Shown: positions 18,487-27,749 of the stretch, piece after piece
Numbering within the stretch: position 1 is the stretch's first letter
Layout: the number at the start of each line of letters is the position of its first letter
Assembly: GCA_945860685.1 (NCBI GenBank)
Contig: CAMASJ010000004.1
Location: 1-41,961 of the forward strand
Reading direction: 5' to 3'
Length of the DNA stretch: 41,961 nt
Origin: Akkermansia muciniphila
Lineage (GTDB): Bacteria > Verrucomicrobiota > Verrucomicrobiia > Limisphaerales > UBA9464
The notes under the pieces: generated by a model
Databases searched by the model: none
What the model was told of the DNA's origin: nothing
Seen by the model: only the letters and a program-made list of their open reading frames with translations
Program-made: the position numbers and the translations under genes

Positions 18487-19299
18487 ATGCCTTCCGTCCT
18501 CGCCGTCTTTGCCCATCCGGATGACATCGAGTTCCGTGCCGCGGGGACGCTGCTGCTGCTGCGCGACCGCGGTTGGGAAGTCCACTACTGCAATCTCTCC
18601 AACGGCGACTTGGGAAGCAGCGTGATGACCTCGGCCCGGACGGCGCGGATCCGGGCTGCCGAAGCCCGGGCGGCCTGCGAGTCGATGGATTTCCGCTGGC
18701 ATCCGCCGATCGGCCGCGACCTCCAGATCTTCTACTCCGACCGTCGTGTGCGCCAGGTCTGCTCATTGGTGAGGAAGGTCCGCCCGTCCATCCTGTTGAC
18801 CCATCCGTTGTCCGACTACATGGAGGACCACATGGAGACGGCCCGGATCGTCGTGACCGCGGCCTTTGCCCGGGGAATCCCCAATTACAAGTCGATCCCC
18901 GCACGGTCGCCCGTGCTCGATCCCGTCACGATCTACCATTCCACGCCGCATGGGCTTCGCGGGCCGATGCGGGAGCTGGTGCAGCCGGAGTGTTACGTCG
19001 ACATCACCTCCGTGGCGGATCGGAAGCGGGCGGCCTTGGCTTGCCATGCGAGCCAGAAGGAGTGGTTGGACGTCTCCCAAGGCATGGACAGCTACCTCGT
19101 TTCCATGGAGGACGAATGTCGGGAACTCGGGCGTCGGTCGGGGAGGAAGGGGCTGGCGGAAGGATGGTCGCGGCACCTGCACCTCGGGTTCGGAAACGAA
19201 TCCGATGATCCCCTGCGAAGTGCTCTAGATCGACTCTGGAGTCCCGGAGATGCCGGGAAATCCGGCATGCGCGGAAGGTCCGTGCGTCAGCGTCGATAG
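18487..19299 (+). CDS. PIG-L / LmbE-family deacetylase
   Basis: VLAVFAHPDDIEFRAAGTLLLL...CNLSNGDLGSS...RIRAAEARAACESM...HPLSDYMEDHMETARIV. Confidence 0.92.
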   Translation: MPSVLAVFAHPDDIEFRAAGTLLLLRDRGWEVHYCNLSNGDLGSSVMTSARTARIRAAEARAACESMDFRWHPPIGRDLQIFYSDRRVRQVCSLVRKVRPSILLTHPLSDYMEDHMETARIVVTAAFARGIPNYKSIPARSPVLDPVTIYHSTPHGLRGPMRELVQPECYVDITSVADRKRAALACHASQKEWLDVSQGMDSYLVSMEDECRELGRRSGRKGLAEGWSRHLHLGFGNESDDPLRSALDRLWSPGDAGKSGMRGRSVRQRR

Positions 19300-20375
19300 A
19301 GACGCTTCAACGCGGCGGCGTTGGCCTTGCAGGTTCCACGTTCGGTGATGAGGGACGTGATCAGGCGCGAAGGCGTGACGTCGAAGCCGTCATTCCGGGC
19401 GACCACGCCTTCAGGGGTGATCCGGACCTCGAGCCGGCGGCCGTCTGCGGCGGTGCCCTGGATGTGGGTGAGTTCGCGGGCATTCCGCTGTTCGATCGGG
19501 ATTTCCCGGACGCCGTCTCGGATCGTCCAGTCCACCGACCCACCCACGAAGGCGACGTAGAACGGAATGCGATGCTCCCGAGCGGCCAAGGCCTTGAGGT
19601 AGGTGCCGATCTTGTTGGCCACATCGCCCCGTGAGGTCACCCGGTCGGCCCCGACGATCACGGCGTCCACCAAACCCTGCTGCATGAGATGCCCCGCGGC
19701 GTTGTCGGCGATGAGCGTGTGGGGAACGCCTCTTCCGCCGAGTTCCCAGGCGGTCAGGGCGGCGCCTTGGTTTCGCGGGCGGGTCTCGGAGACCCAGACA
19801 TGCACGGGAATGCCCGCCTGATGCGCGAGGTAGATCGGCGCCGTGGCCGTGCCCCAGTCGAGGGTGGCGATGCGACCCGCGTTGCAGTGGGTCATGATCC
19901 GGAGCGGTTCTCCGGTTTTTTTCCGCGCGAGCAGTTTCCGGAAAAGCGCGAGACCGTTCTCACCGATGGCCCTGTTGATGGCGACATCCTCGGCGACCAT
20001 CGCCACGGCCTCGTCCCATGCGGCCTTGGACCGTGACCTCGTGGGCAGTGGCTTCAGCAGGGTGCGCATCCGTTCCAACGCCCAACGGAGGTTCACCGCG
20101 GTGGGGCGCGTGTGGACAAGCGACTCGAACGCCTTTTCCAGCCCAGCGTCCGAAGGGTCGGCCCGCATGCCGAAGGCCATCCCGAAGGCGGCGGTCACGC
20201 CGATCAGGTTCGAACCCCGCACCTGCATGCTGCTGATCGCCTGGGCGGCCCCGGCGACCGTCTCCAGGCGGATCGTCTCCACGGCATGCGGCAGCAGCGT
20301 CTGGTCGAGGATGCGGATCGAACGGCGGTCGCGTCCTGGTTCGAGGGAGCGGATGGAGGCGTTCGAGTTGCTCAT
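19287..20375 (-). CDS. mtnA: S-methyl-5-thioribose-1-phosphate isomerase
   Basis: IRILDQTLLPHAVETIRLETVAGAAQAISSMQVRGSNLIGVTAAFGMA, MTHCNAGRIATLDWGTATAPIYLA, VSETRPRNQGAALTAWEL, VIVGADRVTSRGDVANKIGTYLKALAAREHRIPFYVA. Confidence 0.94.
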   Translation of the reverse strand: MSNSNASIRSLEPGRDRRSIRILDQTLLPHAVETIRLETVAGAAQAISSMQVRGSNLIGVTAAFGMAFGMRADPSDAGLEKAFESLVHTRPTAVNLRWALERMRTLLKPLPTRSRSKAAWDEAVAMVAEDVAINRAIGENGLALFRKLLARKKTGEPLRIMTHCNAGRIATLDWGTATAPIYLAHQAGIPVHVWVSETRPRNQGAALTAWELGGRGVPHTLIADNAAGHLMQQGLVDAVIVGADRVTSRGDVANKIGTYLKALAAREHRIPFYVAFVGGSVDWTIRDGVREIPIEQRNARELTHIQGTAADGRRLEVRITPEGVVARNDGFDVTPSRLITSLITERGTCKANAAALKRLYRR

Positions 20376-21574
20376 AGGCCCAGACGTTTCCGGCTTTCCA
20401 GGACGCGCGAGGGATCGGCGATGTATCCCGCGAGCTTCTCCAAACGTTCGCCGGCGGCGACCAGCGTCTCCTCTCGCTTGGCGAAATGCAGGCGGAGGAA
20501 GCGGTGTTCCGGGTGACGGAAGAAGCTCGATCCGGGAACGCCGGCGACGCCGATTTCCCGGATGAACCACTCGGCCGCGCGGACGTCGTCCTCGAATCCG
20601 AGCACCGAGATGTCGAGCATGACGTAGTAGGCGCCCTGCGGTTCGGTGAAGGGCAGCCCGGTCCGCCGGAGGTAACCCAGGAAGACGTCCCGCTTCCGCG
20701 TGTAGAGCCGCCGCAGGTCGTCGTAGTAGGAGGGAGGCATCTCCAGTCCGGCCACGGCGGCCTCCTGGAGCGGGGCGGCCGCGCCGACGGTGAGGAAGTC
20801 ATGCACCTTCCGGGCCTGGGCGACGACCTCCGGACGGGCGAACACGTAGCCGAGTCTCCAGCCGGTGATGGAATAGGTCTTCGAAAGGGAATTGCAGGTG
20901 ATGGTGCGTTCGAAGGCACCCGGCAGGGCGGCGCCATACACATGCCTATGGGGCTCGTAGACGATGTGTTCGTACGGTTCGTCCAGGATCACGAACGCGT
21001 CGTGCCGCTCGGCCAGTGCGAGGATCTCGGTGAGTTCCTCGCGGGTGAACACCTTGCCGGTCGGATTGGAGGGGTTGCAGACGACGATCGCCTTGGGCTT
21101 GCGTTCAAAGGCCTTCTCCAGGGCTTCGCGTCGGTAACGGAAGTCGGGAGGTTCCATCGGAACGTAGATCGGCTCGGCGCCCGATAGGATCGCGTCGGCG
21201 GCGTAGTTCTCGTAAAATGGGGAGAACACGACCACGCGGTCCCCGGGATCACACGCGGTCATCATCGCCACCATCATGGCCTCGGTGCTGCCGCAGGTGA
21301 CGACGAGATGGCGGTCGGGGTCGACCTCGAGTCCGGTGTCGCGCTGGATCTTCGCCGCGAGTGCGTTCCGGAATCGGGGGGCGCCCCAGGTGACGGAGTA
21401 TTGGTGATGGGGCCCCCGGGTGGCGCGTTCCAAACCGGCGAGCAGTGGTTCGGGCGGGTCGAAATCCGGGAATCCCTGGGCAAGGTTGATGGCGCCATGT
21501 CGGCTCGAAAGCCGGCTCATGCCGCGGATGACGGACTCGGTGAAGGCGTGGAGACGGGATGCGGTCTGGGGCAT
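20372..21574 (-). CDS. PLP-dependent aminotransferase class I/II (candidate MtnE-type methionine aminotransferase)
   Basis: INLAQGFPDFDPPEPLL, VVTCGSTEAMMVAMM, VVCNPSNPTGKVFTREEL, VILDEPYEHIVY, TCNSLSKTYSITGWRLGYVFA (PLP-Lys). ATGA overlap with mtnA; alternative start 21601. Confidence 0.9.
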   Translation of the reverse strand: MPQTASRLHAFTESVIRGMSRLSSRHGAINLAQGFPDFDPPEPLLAGLERATRGPHHQYSVTWGAPRFRNALAAKIQRDTGLEVDPDRHLVVTCGSTEAMMVAMMTACDPGDRVVVFSPFYENYAADAILSGAEPIYVPMEPPDFRYRREALEKAFERKPKAIVVCNPSNPTGKVFTREELTEILALAERHDAFVILDEPYEHIVYEPHRHVYGAALPGAFERTITCNSLSKTYSITGWRLGYVFARPEVVAQARKVHDFLTVGAAAPLQEAAVAGLEMPPSYYDDLRRLYTRKRDVFLGYLRRTGLPFTEPQGAYYVMLDISVLGFEDDVRAAEWFIREIGVAGVPGSSFFRHPEHRFLRLHFAKREETLVAAGERLEKLAGYIADPSRVLESRKRLGL

Positions 21575-21641
21575 CGGGAGGCGGAGGATGGCAAGCCGCA
21601 TCAAAGGATCCAAGAGTCCAGCCACCGGATTTTGGGAATGA

Positions 21642-21673
21642 AAAAGGGCGGCCCGTTTCCGGGACCGCCCTTT
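21642..21673 (-). terminator. Intrinsic terminator after the first pseudopilin-like gene
   Basis: Minus-strand GGGCGGTCCCGGAAACGGGCCGCCCTTTTTC. Confidence 0.8.
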
Positions 21674-21697
21674 TGCGGAAGGGAAGATTGGTTCGGG

Positions 21698-22615
21698 CTA
21701 TTTGATCGTCGCCTTGGACCTCATCCATTGGAGGTCCGGGTTGTTGGAAGTGTCGACGTTGAGCGTCAGCTCCGCGCCGCGCCGGACCGACTGGGTGAAC
21801 TCCCGCGAGCGCCACTTGTGGATCTCGGAATGGCCGTCTGCGAAGGTGAAGTGGCAGCCGTTGTTGTAGTAGGCCGCCGGGAAATCGACGATCTTACCGG
21901 TACCGCTCAGGGCGCTCATGTTGACGACGAAGTAGCCGTCGTTGATGGAGTCCTCCCGTTCGTCCACGAACACGAAGCGGTCCGACGGGGAATCGATGAC
22001 CGAAAGCAGCGGGTACTCGCGGCCGAATCGATCGCCGCCGGAGTCGGTCCAGACGCCGCCGCGTCCCATCCAGTTGTTCATGGAATAGCTGCGGACCCGG
22101 TTCTGGATCTGGCCACGGAACTGGGCGGATTCCGGTTGGTTGCCCATCACCTTGCCGGTGGTGCGATCGCCCGGGGCCCGCCAGGCCTCCTTGCTGCTCA
22201 GGTATTTCCAGAGGGGGCTGTACTTGGCCTGGGCCACGGCGGAGACGAGTTCCGCGTCGTGATCCGGCGGGATGTCGAGCCAGCCTTCGCCGTTGGGGCC
22301 CATGCCGCTCCATTCGCGGCTCTGGTTGATGCGATCCCCGGCCAAGGCCACGGAGGGGTTGCCGTCCGTGGACGTGTAGCCGACGGAACCCATGAGACGG
22401 TCGTTGGCATCCGTGGCGTACATGTTCCAGCCCAGGCCCATCTGTTTGCCGTTGCTCAGCGCCTTGACCTGCATCGCCTTGGACTTGGCCCGGCCCAAGG
22501 CCGGCAGGAGCATTCCTGCGAGGATGGCGATGATGGCAATGACGACGAGGAGTTCGATGAGGGTGAAACCCCGCTGGAATCGGGGCCGCAGGGGTACAAT
22601 GAGGGTGGGGTTCAT
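21698..22615 (-). CDS. Type II secretion pseudopilin-like / prepilin N-methylation-motif protein (DUF1559-like family)
   Basis: [36 protein letters not shown]-terminus, C-terminal [17 protein letters not shown]. Confidence 0.88.
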   Translation of the reverse strand: MNPTLIVPLRPRFQRGFTLIELLVVIAIIAILAGMLLPALGRAKSKAMQVKALSNGKQMGLGWNMYATDANDRLMGSVGYTSTDGNPSVALAGDRINQSREWSGMGPNGEGWLDIPPDHDAELVSAVAQAKYSPLWKYLSSKEAWRAPGDRTTGKVMGNQPESAQFRGQIQNRVRSYSMNNWMGRGGVWTDSGGDRFGREYPLLSVIDSPSDRFVFVDEREDSINDGYFVVNMSALSGTGKIVDFPAAYYNNGCHFTFADGHSEIHKWRSREFTQSVRRGAELTLNVDTSNNPDLQWMRSKATIK

Positions 22616-22698
22616 GGGAACTGCGTGTGGATTCCCCGAGAGTGTCCCCGAGTCATGGTGCTGCAAGGGAAAACAGTGTCGTGGGACGTTGAGACCAA

Positions 22699-22724
22699 CA
22701 AAAAAGCCCGCCGGATCGGCGGGC
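22699..22724 (-). terminator. Intrinsic terminator after the second pseudopilin-like gene
   Basis: Minus-strand GCCCGCCG-ATC-CGGCGGGC followed by TTTTTTT. Confidence 0.88.
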
Positions 22725-22749
22725 TTGTGAGGGGAAATGGATCCGGAAC

Positions 22750-23601
22750 TCAGCGGGCGTAGGTGCTGCGCTCCTTGAGCCAGTTGAGGTCGATGCCGCG
22801 GTCGGCCGGAGTGGCGCCGATCGCCGCCGTGCGCTTGGTGATGTTGCCATCGCGCCAACGCTTGATTTCGGAGTGACCGTCCGCGTAGGACAAACCGCCG
22901 GCTCCGTTGTGGTAGGTGGCGGGGATGTCGACCCAGTTGCCGCTGTTCGGATCGCAAACGAACCAGCCGTCGTTGATGGACGCCGGGTTCTCGTCGATCG
23001 TCACCCAGGTGTCCGCCGGGCGGGTGATCTGGGACTGGCGGCGGAAGTTGATGATGCCGGCTCCTTGGAATCCTCCGGTGTTGCTGTCAGCCGCCCAAGG
23101 GTTGATCGGGTTCAGCCAGGCGTTCATCGACATGGAACGAACGGTCGAGTTTCCAGCGCCGCCATAGGGGCGACGGGTTCCGCCCTGCCACGTGTGACGG
23201 TCGGAAGGACAACGGTACGGCCCCATGCTGTTAACGAAGGGAAACAGCAGGGAGTGCATGATCAGCGCCGAATTCGTGGCCACATTGGCGACGTCCATCG
23301 TGCCCATCGCCCACTGGTTGAGCGGATAGTTGCGTGCGGCGTTGGTGGCCGAGACCAACGAGTCCAGCCCCGCGGTCCGGCAGATCAGGTCGTTGTATTC
23401 ACCGGAATAGAGGGTCCAGCCGAGCATCAGCTGCTTCCCGTTGTTCATGCAGGCGATGCCTTGGGCCTTGGACTTTGCCCGGCCGAGTGCCGGGAGCAGC
23501 ATGCCCGCCAAGATGGCGATGATGGCGATGACGACGAGGAGTTCGATCAGGGTGAAACCGGCGAGGTTCGCCCGTCGCTGGGAAAAATGAATGGACTTCA
23601 T
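22750..23601 (-). CDS. Type II secretion pseudopilin-like / prepilin N-methylation-motif protein (paralog of 21698..22615)
   Basis: [51 protein letters not shown]-terminal [18 protein letters not shown]. Confidence 0.88.
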   Translation of the reverse strand: MKSIHFSQRRANLAGFTLIELLVVIAIIAILAGMLLPALGRAKSKAQGIACMNNGKQLMLGWTLYSGEYNDLICRTAGLDSLVSATNAARNYPLNQWAMGTMDVANVATNSALIMHSLLFPFVNSMGPYRCPSDRHTWQGGTRRPYGGAGNSTVRSMSMNAWLNPINPWAADSNTGGFQGAGIINFRRQSQITRPADTWVTIDENPASINDGWFVCDPNSGNWVDIPATYHNGAGGLSYADGHSEIKRWRDGNITKRTAAIGATPADRGIDLNWLKERSTYAR

Positions 23602-23738
23602 GTCTTGGGAATTCGTGGGGCAGGCGTGAAGTTCCGGAATTGGTGCCGAATTGGCAAGTGTTTGTTGACCACCGCACAGCTGTGTCGGTTTCGTGAAACT
23701 GGACATTATCCGTCCCCGGGACGGAGTCTCGTCTCGGG

Positions 23739-24605
23739 ATGCGACTGCGAGACCACCTGAACTCCGCGGCGGAACGAATGCGGAATGCCGGAATCGAGGA
23801 TCCTGAGTCCGAGTCCCAAATCGTTGCCGCCGAGGTAATTGGGGTTTCACGACCTCGCGTTGCCTTGCTGCTGGACTCGGTTCCGCTGCAGGGATTCGAG
23901 GCCCGTTTCGAGGAGGTGATCACGGGGCGTCTTCGGCGGGTGCCTTTGCAGCATCTCTTCGGCGTGGCGCCTTTCTTGGAACTGGATCTCGTGGTGAATG
24001 GCGACGTTCTGGTACCGCGTCCTGAGACCGAGATTCTCGCGATTCGTGCCGTCGAAATCCTCCGGCGAGAAGGTGGTGCCCGGGGTGCAATTCTGGATGT
24101 CGGCACCGGTTCGGGATGCCTTTCCATCCATCTTGCCAAAAGCCTTCCAGCGTTCTCGATCCAGGCCATCGACGTCTCGCCCGCCGCCCTCTCGGTGGCG
24201 GAACGGAACGGTGCGGTCCATTGCCCGGGGCGCATCGACTTCCGCAAGGTGGACGTCTTGGGGCTTGGTCCCGACGCCTTCCAAGGACTGGACCTTGTGG
24301 TTTCGAATCCACCGTATATCCCGTCGGCAGAGATCCGGACCTTGGAGCCCGAGGTTCGGGACCATGATCCGATTTCGGCGCTCGATGGGGGAGCGGATGG
24401 TTTGGTCTTCTACCGGCATTTGGCCGACGTTGCGGTGGATTGGGTCCGACCTGGGGGATGGATCCTGCTGGAGTTGGGCGACGGCCAGACGGACGCGGTG
24501 GGAGCGCTGTTTCGTCGACGGGCTTGCGAGGTCTCGGTGGAGAAAGACTTGAGCGGACGTGACCGGGTTCTCATCGTGCGGACGTCCTCGGCATGCGCGG
24601 CGTGA
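23739..24605 (+). CDS. prmC: Peptide chain release factor N5-glutamine methyltransferase
   Basis: [80 protein letters not shown]. Confidence 0.93.
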   Translation: MRLRDHLNSAAERMRNAGIEDPESESQIVAAEVIGVSRPRVALLLDSVPLQGFEARFEEVITGRLRRVPLQHLFGVAPFLELDLVVNGDVLVPRPETEILAIRAVEILRREGGARGAILDVGTGSGCLSIHLAKSLPAFSIQAIDVSPAALSVAERNGAVHCPGRIDFRKVDVLGLGPDAFQGLDLVVSNPPYIPSAEIRTLEPEVRDHDPISALDGGADGLVFYRHLADVAVDWVRPGGWILLELGDGQTDAVGALFRRRACEVSVEKDLSGRDRVLIVRTSSACAA

Positions 24606-24641
24606 ATCCCACGCCCGATCCGATGCTTCACACCCAATTCC

Positions 24642-25904
24642 ATGGATAGTTTTCTCATCGAGGGCGGAGTGCCCCTGAAGGGCGAGGTCCTCATCAGCGG
24701 CTCCAAGAACGCGGTCCTCCCGATCATGGCCGCGACGCTGTTGACCGCGGAGACCTGTGTGATCCGGAAGGTTCCCGACCTGAGCGATGTCGGGTTCATG
24801 GCCAAGATCCTCCGTTCACTCGGGGCCGAGGTGTCCCTCGAGGGCGGCACGTTGACCGTGAAGGCGGAGAAGCTGTCCGGCTTCGGCGACTACGAGTTGA
24901 TCCGGAAGATGCGGGGATCGATCTGCATTCTAGGGCCGTTGCTGGCGCGATTGAAGGAGGCGCGGGTCTCGCTGCCGGGTGGGTGCGTGATCGGGACCCG
25001 TCCGATCGACCTGCATCTGAAGGGGCTTCAGGCCTTGGGAGCCGCGGTCGAGGTCGACTCTGGCTACGTGCGGGTGCATGCGCCGAAACTCGATGGGCAG
25101 ATGGTGTTCCTCGGCGGGCGTGTCGGGCCGACGGTCCTAGGAACCGCGAACATCCTCATGGCGGCCACCTTGGCGGAGGGTGTCACTGTGATCGAGAGCG
25201 CGGCCTGCGAGCCGGAGATCATCGACCTCGCCGACTTCTTGAACGCGATGGGGGCGAAGATCCATGGAGCCGGTAGCCCGACCATCACGGTCACCGGCGT
25301 AAAGGAACTGCATGGCGCCGAGCACGAGGTGATTCCGGACCGGATCGAGGCCGGCACCTTCGCTGCGGCGGCCGTGGCGACCGGCGGGGAAGTGATCCTC
25401 CGCGGGGCGCGTCCGGACCATCTCGGAGCGGTGCTGGACAAGCTGCGGGAAGTGGGCGGCGTCGTCACCCGCAACGCCGGTTCCCTGACGGTGCGGGGCG
25501 GAGGGGCTCTTCGTCCGGTGGACATCACCACGATGCCCTACAGCGGATTCCCCACCGACATGCAGGCCCAGCTGATGGCGGTGGCCTGCTTGGCACCGGG
25601 CACCAGCATCATCACAGAGCGGATCTTCGAGTCGCGCTTCATGCATGCATCAGAGCTGATGCGCTTGGGGGCGGAGATCGCCATCGAAGGGCCTAGCGCC
25701 ATTGTGAAGGGGGGCAGGCCTCTGAGCGGTGCACCGGTCATGGCGTCGGACTTGCGTGCCTCCGCGGCCTTGGTGATCGCCGGACTGGCCGCCGGTGGGA
25801 AGACGCAGGTGAACCGGGTCTATCATTTGGACCGAGGTTACGAGCGGATGGAGTTGAAGATGCAGGCGTTGGGCGCGCGGATCTCTCGGGTTCCCGGGGA
25901 ATGA
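24642..25904 (+). CDS. murA: UDP-N-acetylglucosamine 1-carboxyvinyltransferase
   Basis: GEVLISGSKNAVLPIMAATLL, MRGSICILGPLLAR, LPGGCVIGTRPIDLHL (catalytic Cys loop), SGFPTDMQAQLMAVACLAPGTSIITERIFESRFMH, HLDRGYERM. Confidence 0.96.
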   Translation: MDSFLIEGGVPLKGEVLISGSKNAVLPIMAATLLTAETCVIRKVPDLSDVGFMAKILRSLGAEVSLEGGTLTVKAEKLSGFGDYELIRKMRGSICILGPLLARLKEARVSLPGGCVIGTRPIDLHLKGLQALGAAVEVDSGYVRVHAPKLDGQMVFLGGRVGPTVLGTANILMAATLAEGVTVIESAACEPEIIDLADFLNAMGAKIHGAGSPTITVTGVKELHGAEHEVIPDRIEAGTFAAAAVATGGEVILRGARPDHLGAVLDKLREVGGVVTRNAGSLTVRGGGALRPVDITTMPYSGFPTDMQAQLMAVACLAPGTSIITERIFESRFMHASELMRLGAEIAIEGPSAIVKGGRPLSGAPVMASDLRASAALVIAGLAAGGKTQVNRVYHLDRGYERMELKMQALGARISRVPGE

Positions 25905-26305
25905 GCAAGCTGTTGCTAGCGTTGTTGATCGCCTCCGTCGTCTACGGGGTCTATCGGATCTCGAAGGTCTACGAGGCCGCCGACGTGGAAGAACGCGCAC
26001 GAGCCCGGGAAGCGGCTTCCGAGGTCGCCCCGGAGGCTTCCCTGCCGGCGCTGTCTCCCCAAGCCGAAGCGACATTGGCCGCCGCGGCCGCGGCCGGCGC
26101 TCCTGCGTTGAAGACCTGGCTGGAAGCCAACGCCCGGTTCATCCCGGAACCGCGACTCTCTGCGATCCAGTTGGACTACGCCCAACTCCTGATCCGGAGC
26201 AACCCGGCGGAGGCTCGCCGAATCTACGAAGCGGTGAAGGCCCGCACACCGGCAGGTTCTCCTCTCGCGCCCCGCTTGGCGCGGTTGTCGAAGACTTTCC
26301 TTTAA
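25901..26305 (+). CDS. Small TM-anchored alanine-rich protein, unknown function
   Basis: ATGA overlap with murA; MSKLLLALLIASVVYGVYRISKVYEA TM segment, then Ala-rich helical region. Confidence 0.7.
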   Translation: MSKLLLALLIASVVYGVYRISKVYEAADVEERARAREAASEVAPEASLPALSPQAEATLAAAAAAGAPALKTWLEANARFIPEPRLSAIQLDYAQLLIRSNPAEARRIYEAVKARTPAGSPLAPRLARLSKTFL

Positions 26306-26313
26306 CCGATCCA

Positions 26314-26814
26314 ATGGACATCACGTTCAGTTGCCCGGGCTGTGGCATCAGCCTGGAGGTGGAATCCGAGGCGGCAGGTCAGCAGTTCGACTGCCCGTCC
26401 TGCCACAAGCCCATCCAAGTGCCTTCCCCGGCTTCCCCGGGACTGGCCGGTGGTCCGCCGGCATCCCAAGTGGCTGCCGCCGCGGCAGTCCCACAGCCTC
26501 AGGCTTCGAAGATCGAGAAACGCATCAGCGTGCCCGTCACCTCCAATCCCGTGGAATCCCTCATCCAGAAGCCCAACAAGTCCCTCGACGCCGTCTCCCG
26601 CGATCAGAAGCCCGGCCTCCGGGTGAAGACGATCCGGCATTCGGACTGCAAGGAGGTTGGGAAGGACAAGTTCGACGACACGGTCTCGGAGTTCCTCAAC
26701 CGGATCGGCGACAACGCCGTCGTGAGCATCACCCCGATCAGCTACAGCTACGTCGAGATGGCCACCCAGAAGCTGGTGACCGATTTCGGCGTGATGGTGG
26801 TGTACCGCGCCTGA
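26314..26814 (+). CDS. Zinc-ribbon protein with C-terminal DUF4177-like domain
   Basis: FSCPGCGISLEVESEAAGQQFDCPSCHKPIQVP (CxxC...CxxC); C-term DDTVSEFLNRIGDNAVVSITPISYSYVEMATQKLVTDFGVMVVYRA. Confidence 0.75.
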   Translation: MDITFSCPGCGISLEVESEAAGQQFDCPSCHKPIQVPSPASPGLAGGPPASQVAAAAAVPQPQASKIEKRISVPVTSNPVESLIQKPNKSLDAVSRDQKPGLRVKTIRHSDCKEVGKDKFDDTVSEFLNRIGDNAVVSITPISYSYVEMATQKLVTDFGVMVVYRA

Positions 26815-26981
26815 ACCGTCTGCGGCGGCGGACGCCGTCGGGAGGCCTGCAGTGGCGGCGATCCGGAAAGGGGGCGGCGAACGGAGGTCGCTCCCGGGGA
26901 AGCCCCGGATTCCATGGACCTTGGGATTGGCCTTTCTGCGTAACCGGGACCAACCTCCCCGGTCTACGGTCCCGTCCAAAG

Positions 26982-27701
26982 ATGAAATCCGCGCTATTCG
27001 TCGCCGTCGCCGCCAGTGTCGCCCTGCTGAGTCTCCATGCCGGCGAGGCCGAGGACCGGCTCAAGGCGGCCGTCGCCAAGCTCACCGACGCCCCGGGCTA
27101 CACTTGGGTCTCCACGACCGACATCAGCGGCGCCCCGATGCGGTTGAGTCCGACCACGGGCAAGGTTGAGAAGGGGGGCTTCATGGTCCTTTCCACCGAG
27201 GCCTTCGGGTCCGAGATCGAGGTGGTCCGCAAGGGCACGAACGCGGTGGTGAAGACCGATGACGGCTGGATGACCGCCGCGGAGCTTCCTCAGCCGAACT
27301 TCGGCGGCGGCGGAGTGCCCAACATGGGGGCGATGATGGGGCGCCGGCTCCTTTCCTCGAAGCCGCCGGGCGAGGAGGTGGACTCGCTGCTGCGCCGACT
27401 CGGACCGCTCAAGGCGGATGGCGACGTCCTCTCCGGCGAATTCACCGAGGAAGGTGCGAAGGAGTACCTGAAGGAAAGCCGTCGCGGACGTTCCTTCGCC
27501 GAGCCCAAGAGCGCCAAGGGCGGGATCCGGTTCTGGCTCAAGGATGGAATCGTTTCCAAGAGCGAGCTGAACCTCGACACCGAGATGGAAACCCCGCAGG
27601 GATCGATGTCCCTCAACTCCAAGACCACCACGGAGATCAAAGACGTCGGAACCACGAAGGTGCGCGTCGCTTCCGAGGCGTTGAAGAAGCTGGGTCTCTG
27701 A
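26982..27701 (+). CDS. Exported protein of unknown function, directly upstream of macA-like gene
   Basis: Signal peptide MKSALFVAVAASVALLSLHAGEA; 239 aa; internal start in ORF 26331..27701. Confidence 0.75.
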   Translation: MKSALFVAVAASVALLSLHAGEAEDRLKAAVAKLTDAPGYTWVSTTDISGAPMRLSPTTGKVEKGGFMVLSTEAFGSEIEVVRKGTNAVVKTDDGWMTAAELPQPNFGGGGVPNMGAMMGRRLLSSKPPGEEVDSLLRRLGPLKADGDVLSGEFTEEGAKEYLKESRRGRSFAEPKSAKGGIRFWLKDGIVSKSELNLDTEMETPQGSMSLNSKTTTEIKDVGTTKVRVASEALKKLGL

Positions 27702-27749
27702 TCCGCGCCCGTCTCCATCCCAACCTTTCCCATTTCCGCTTCCCCCCGA

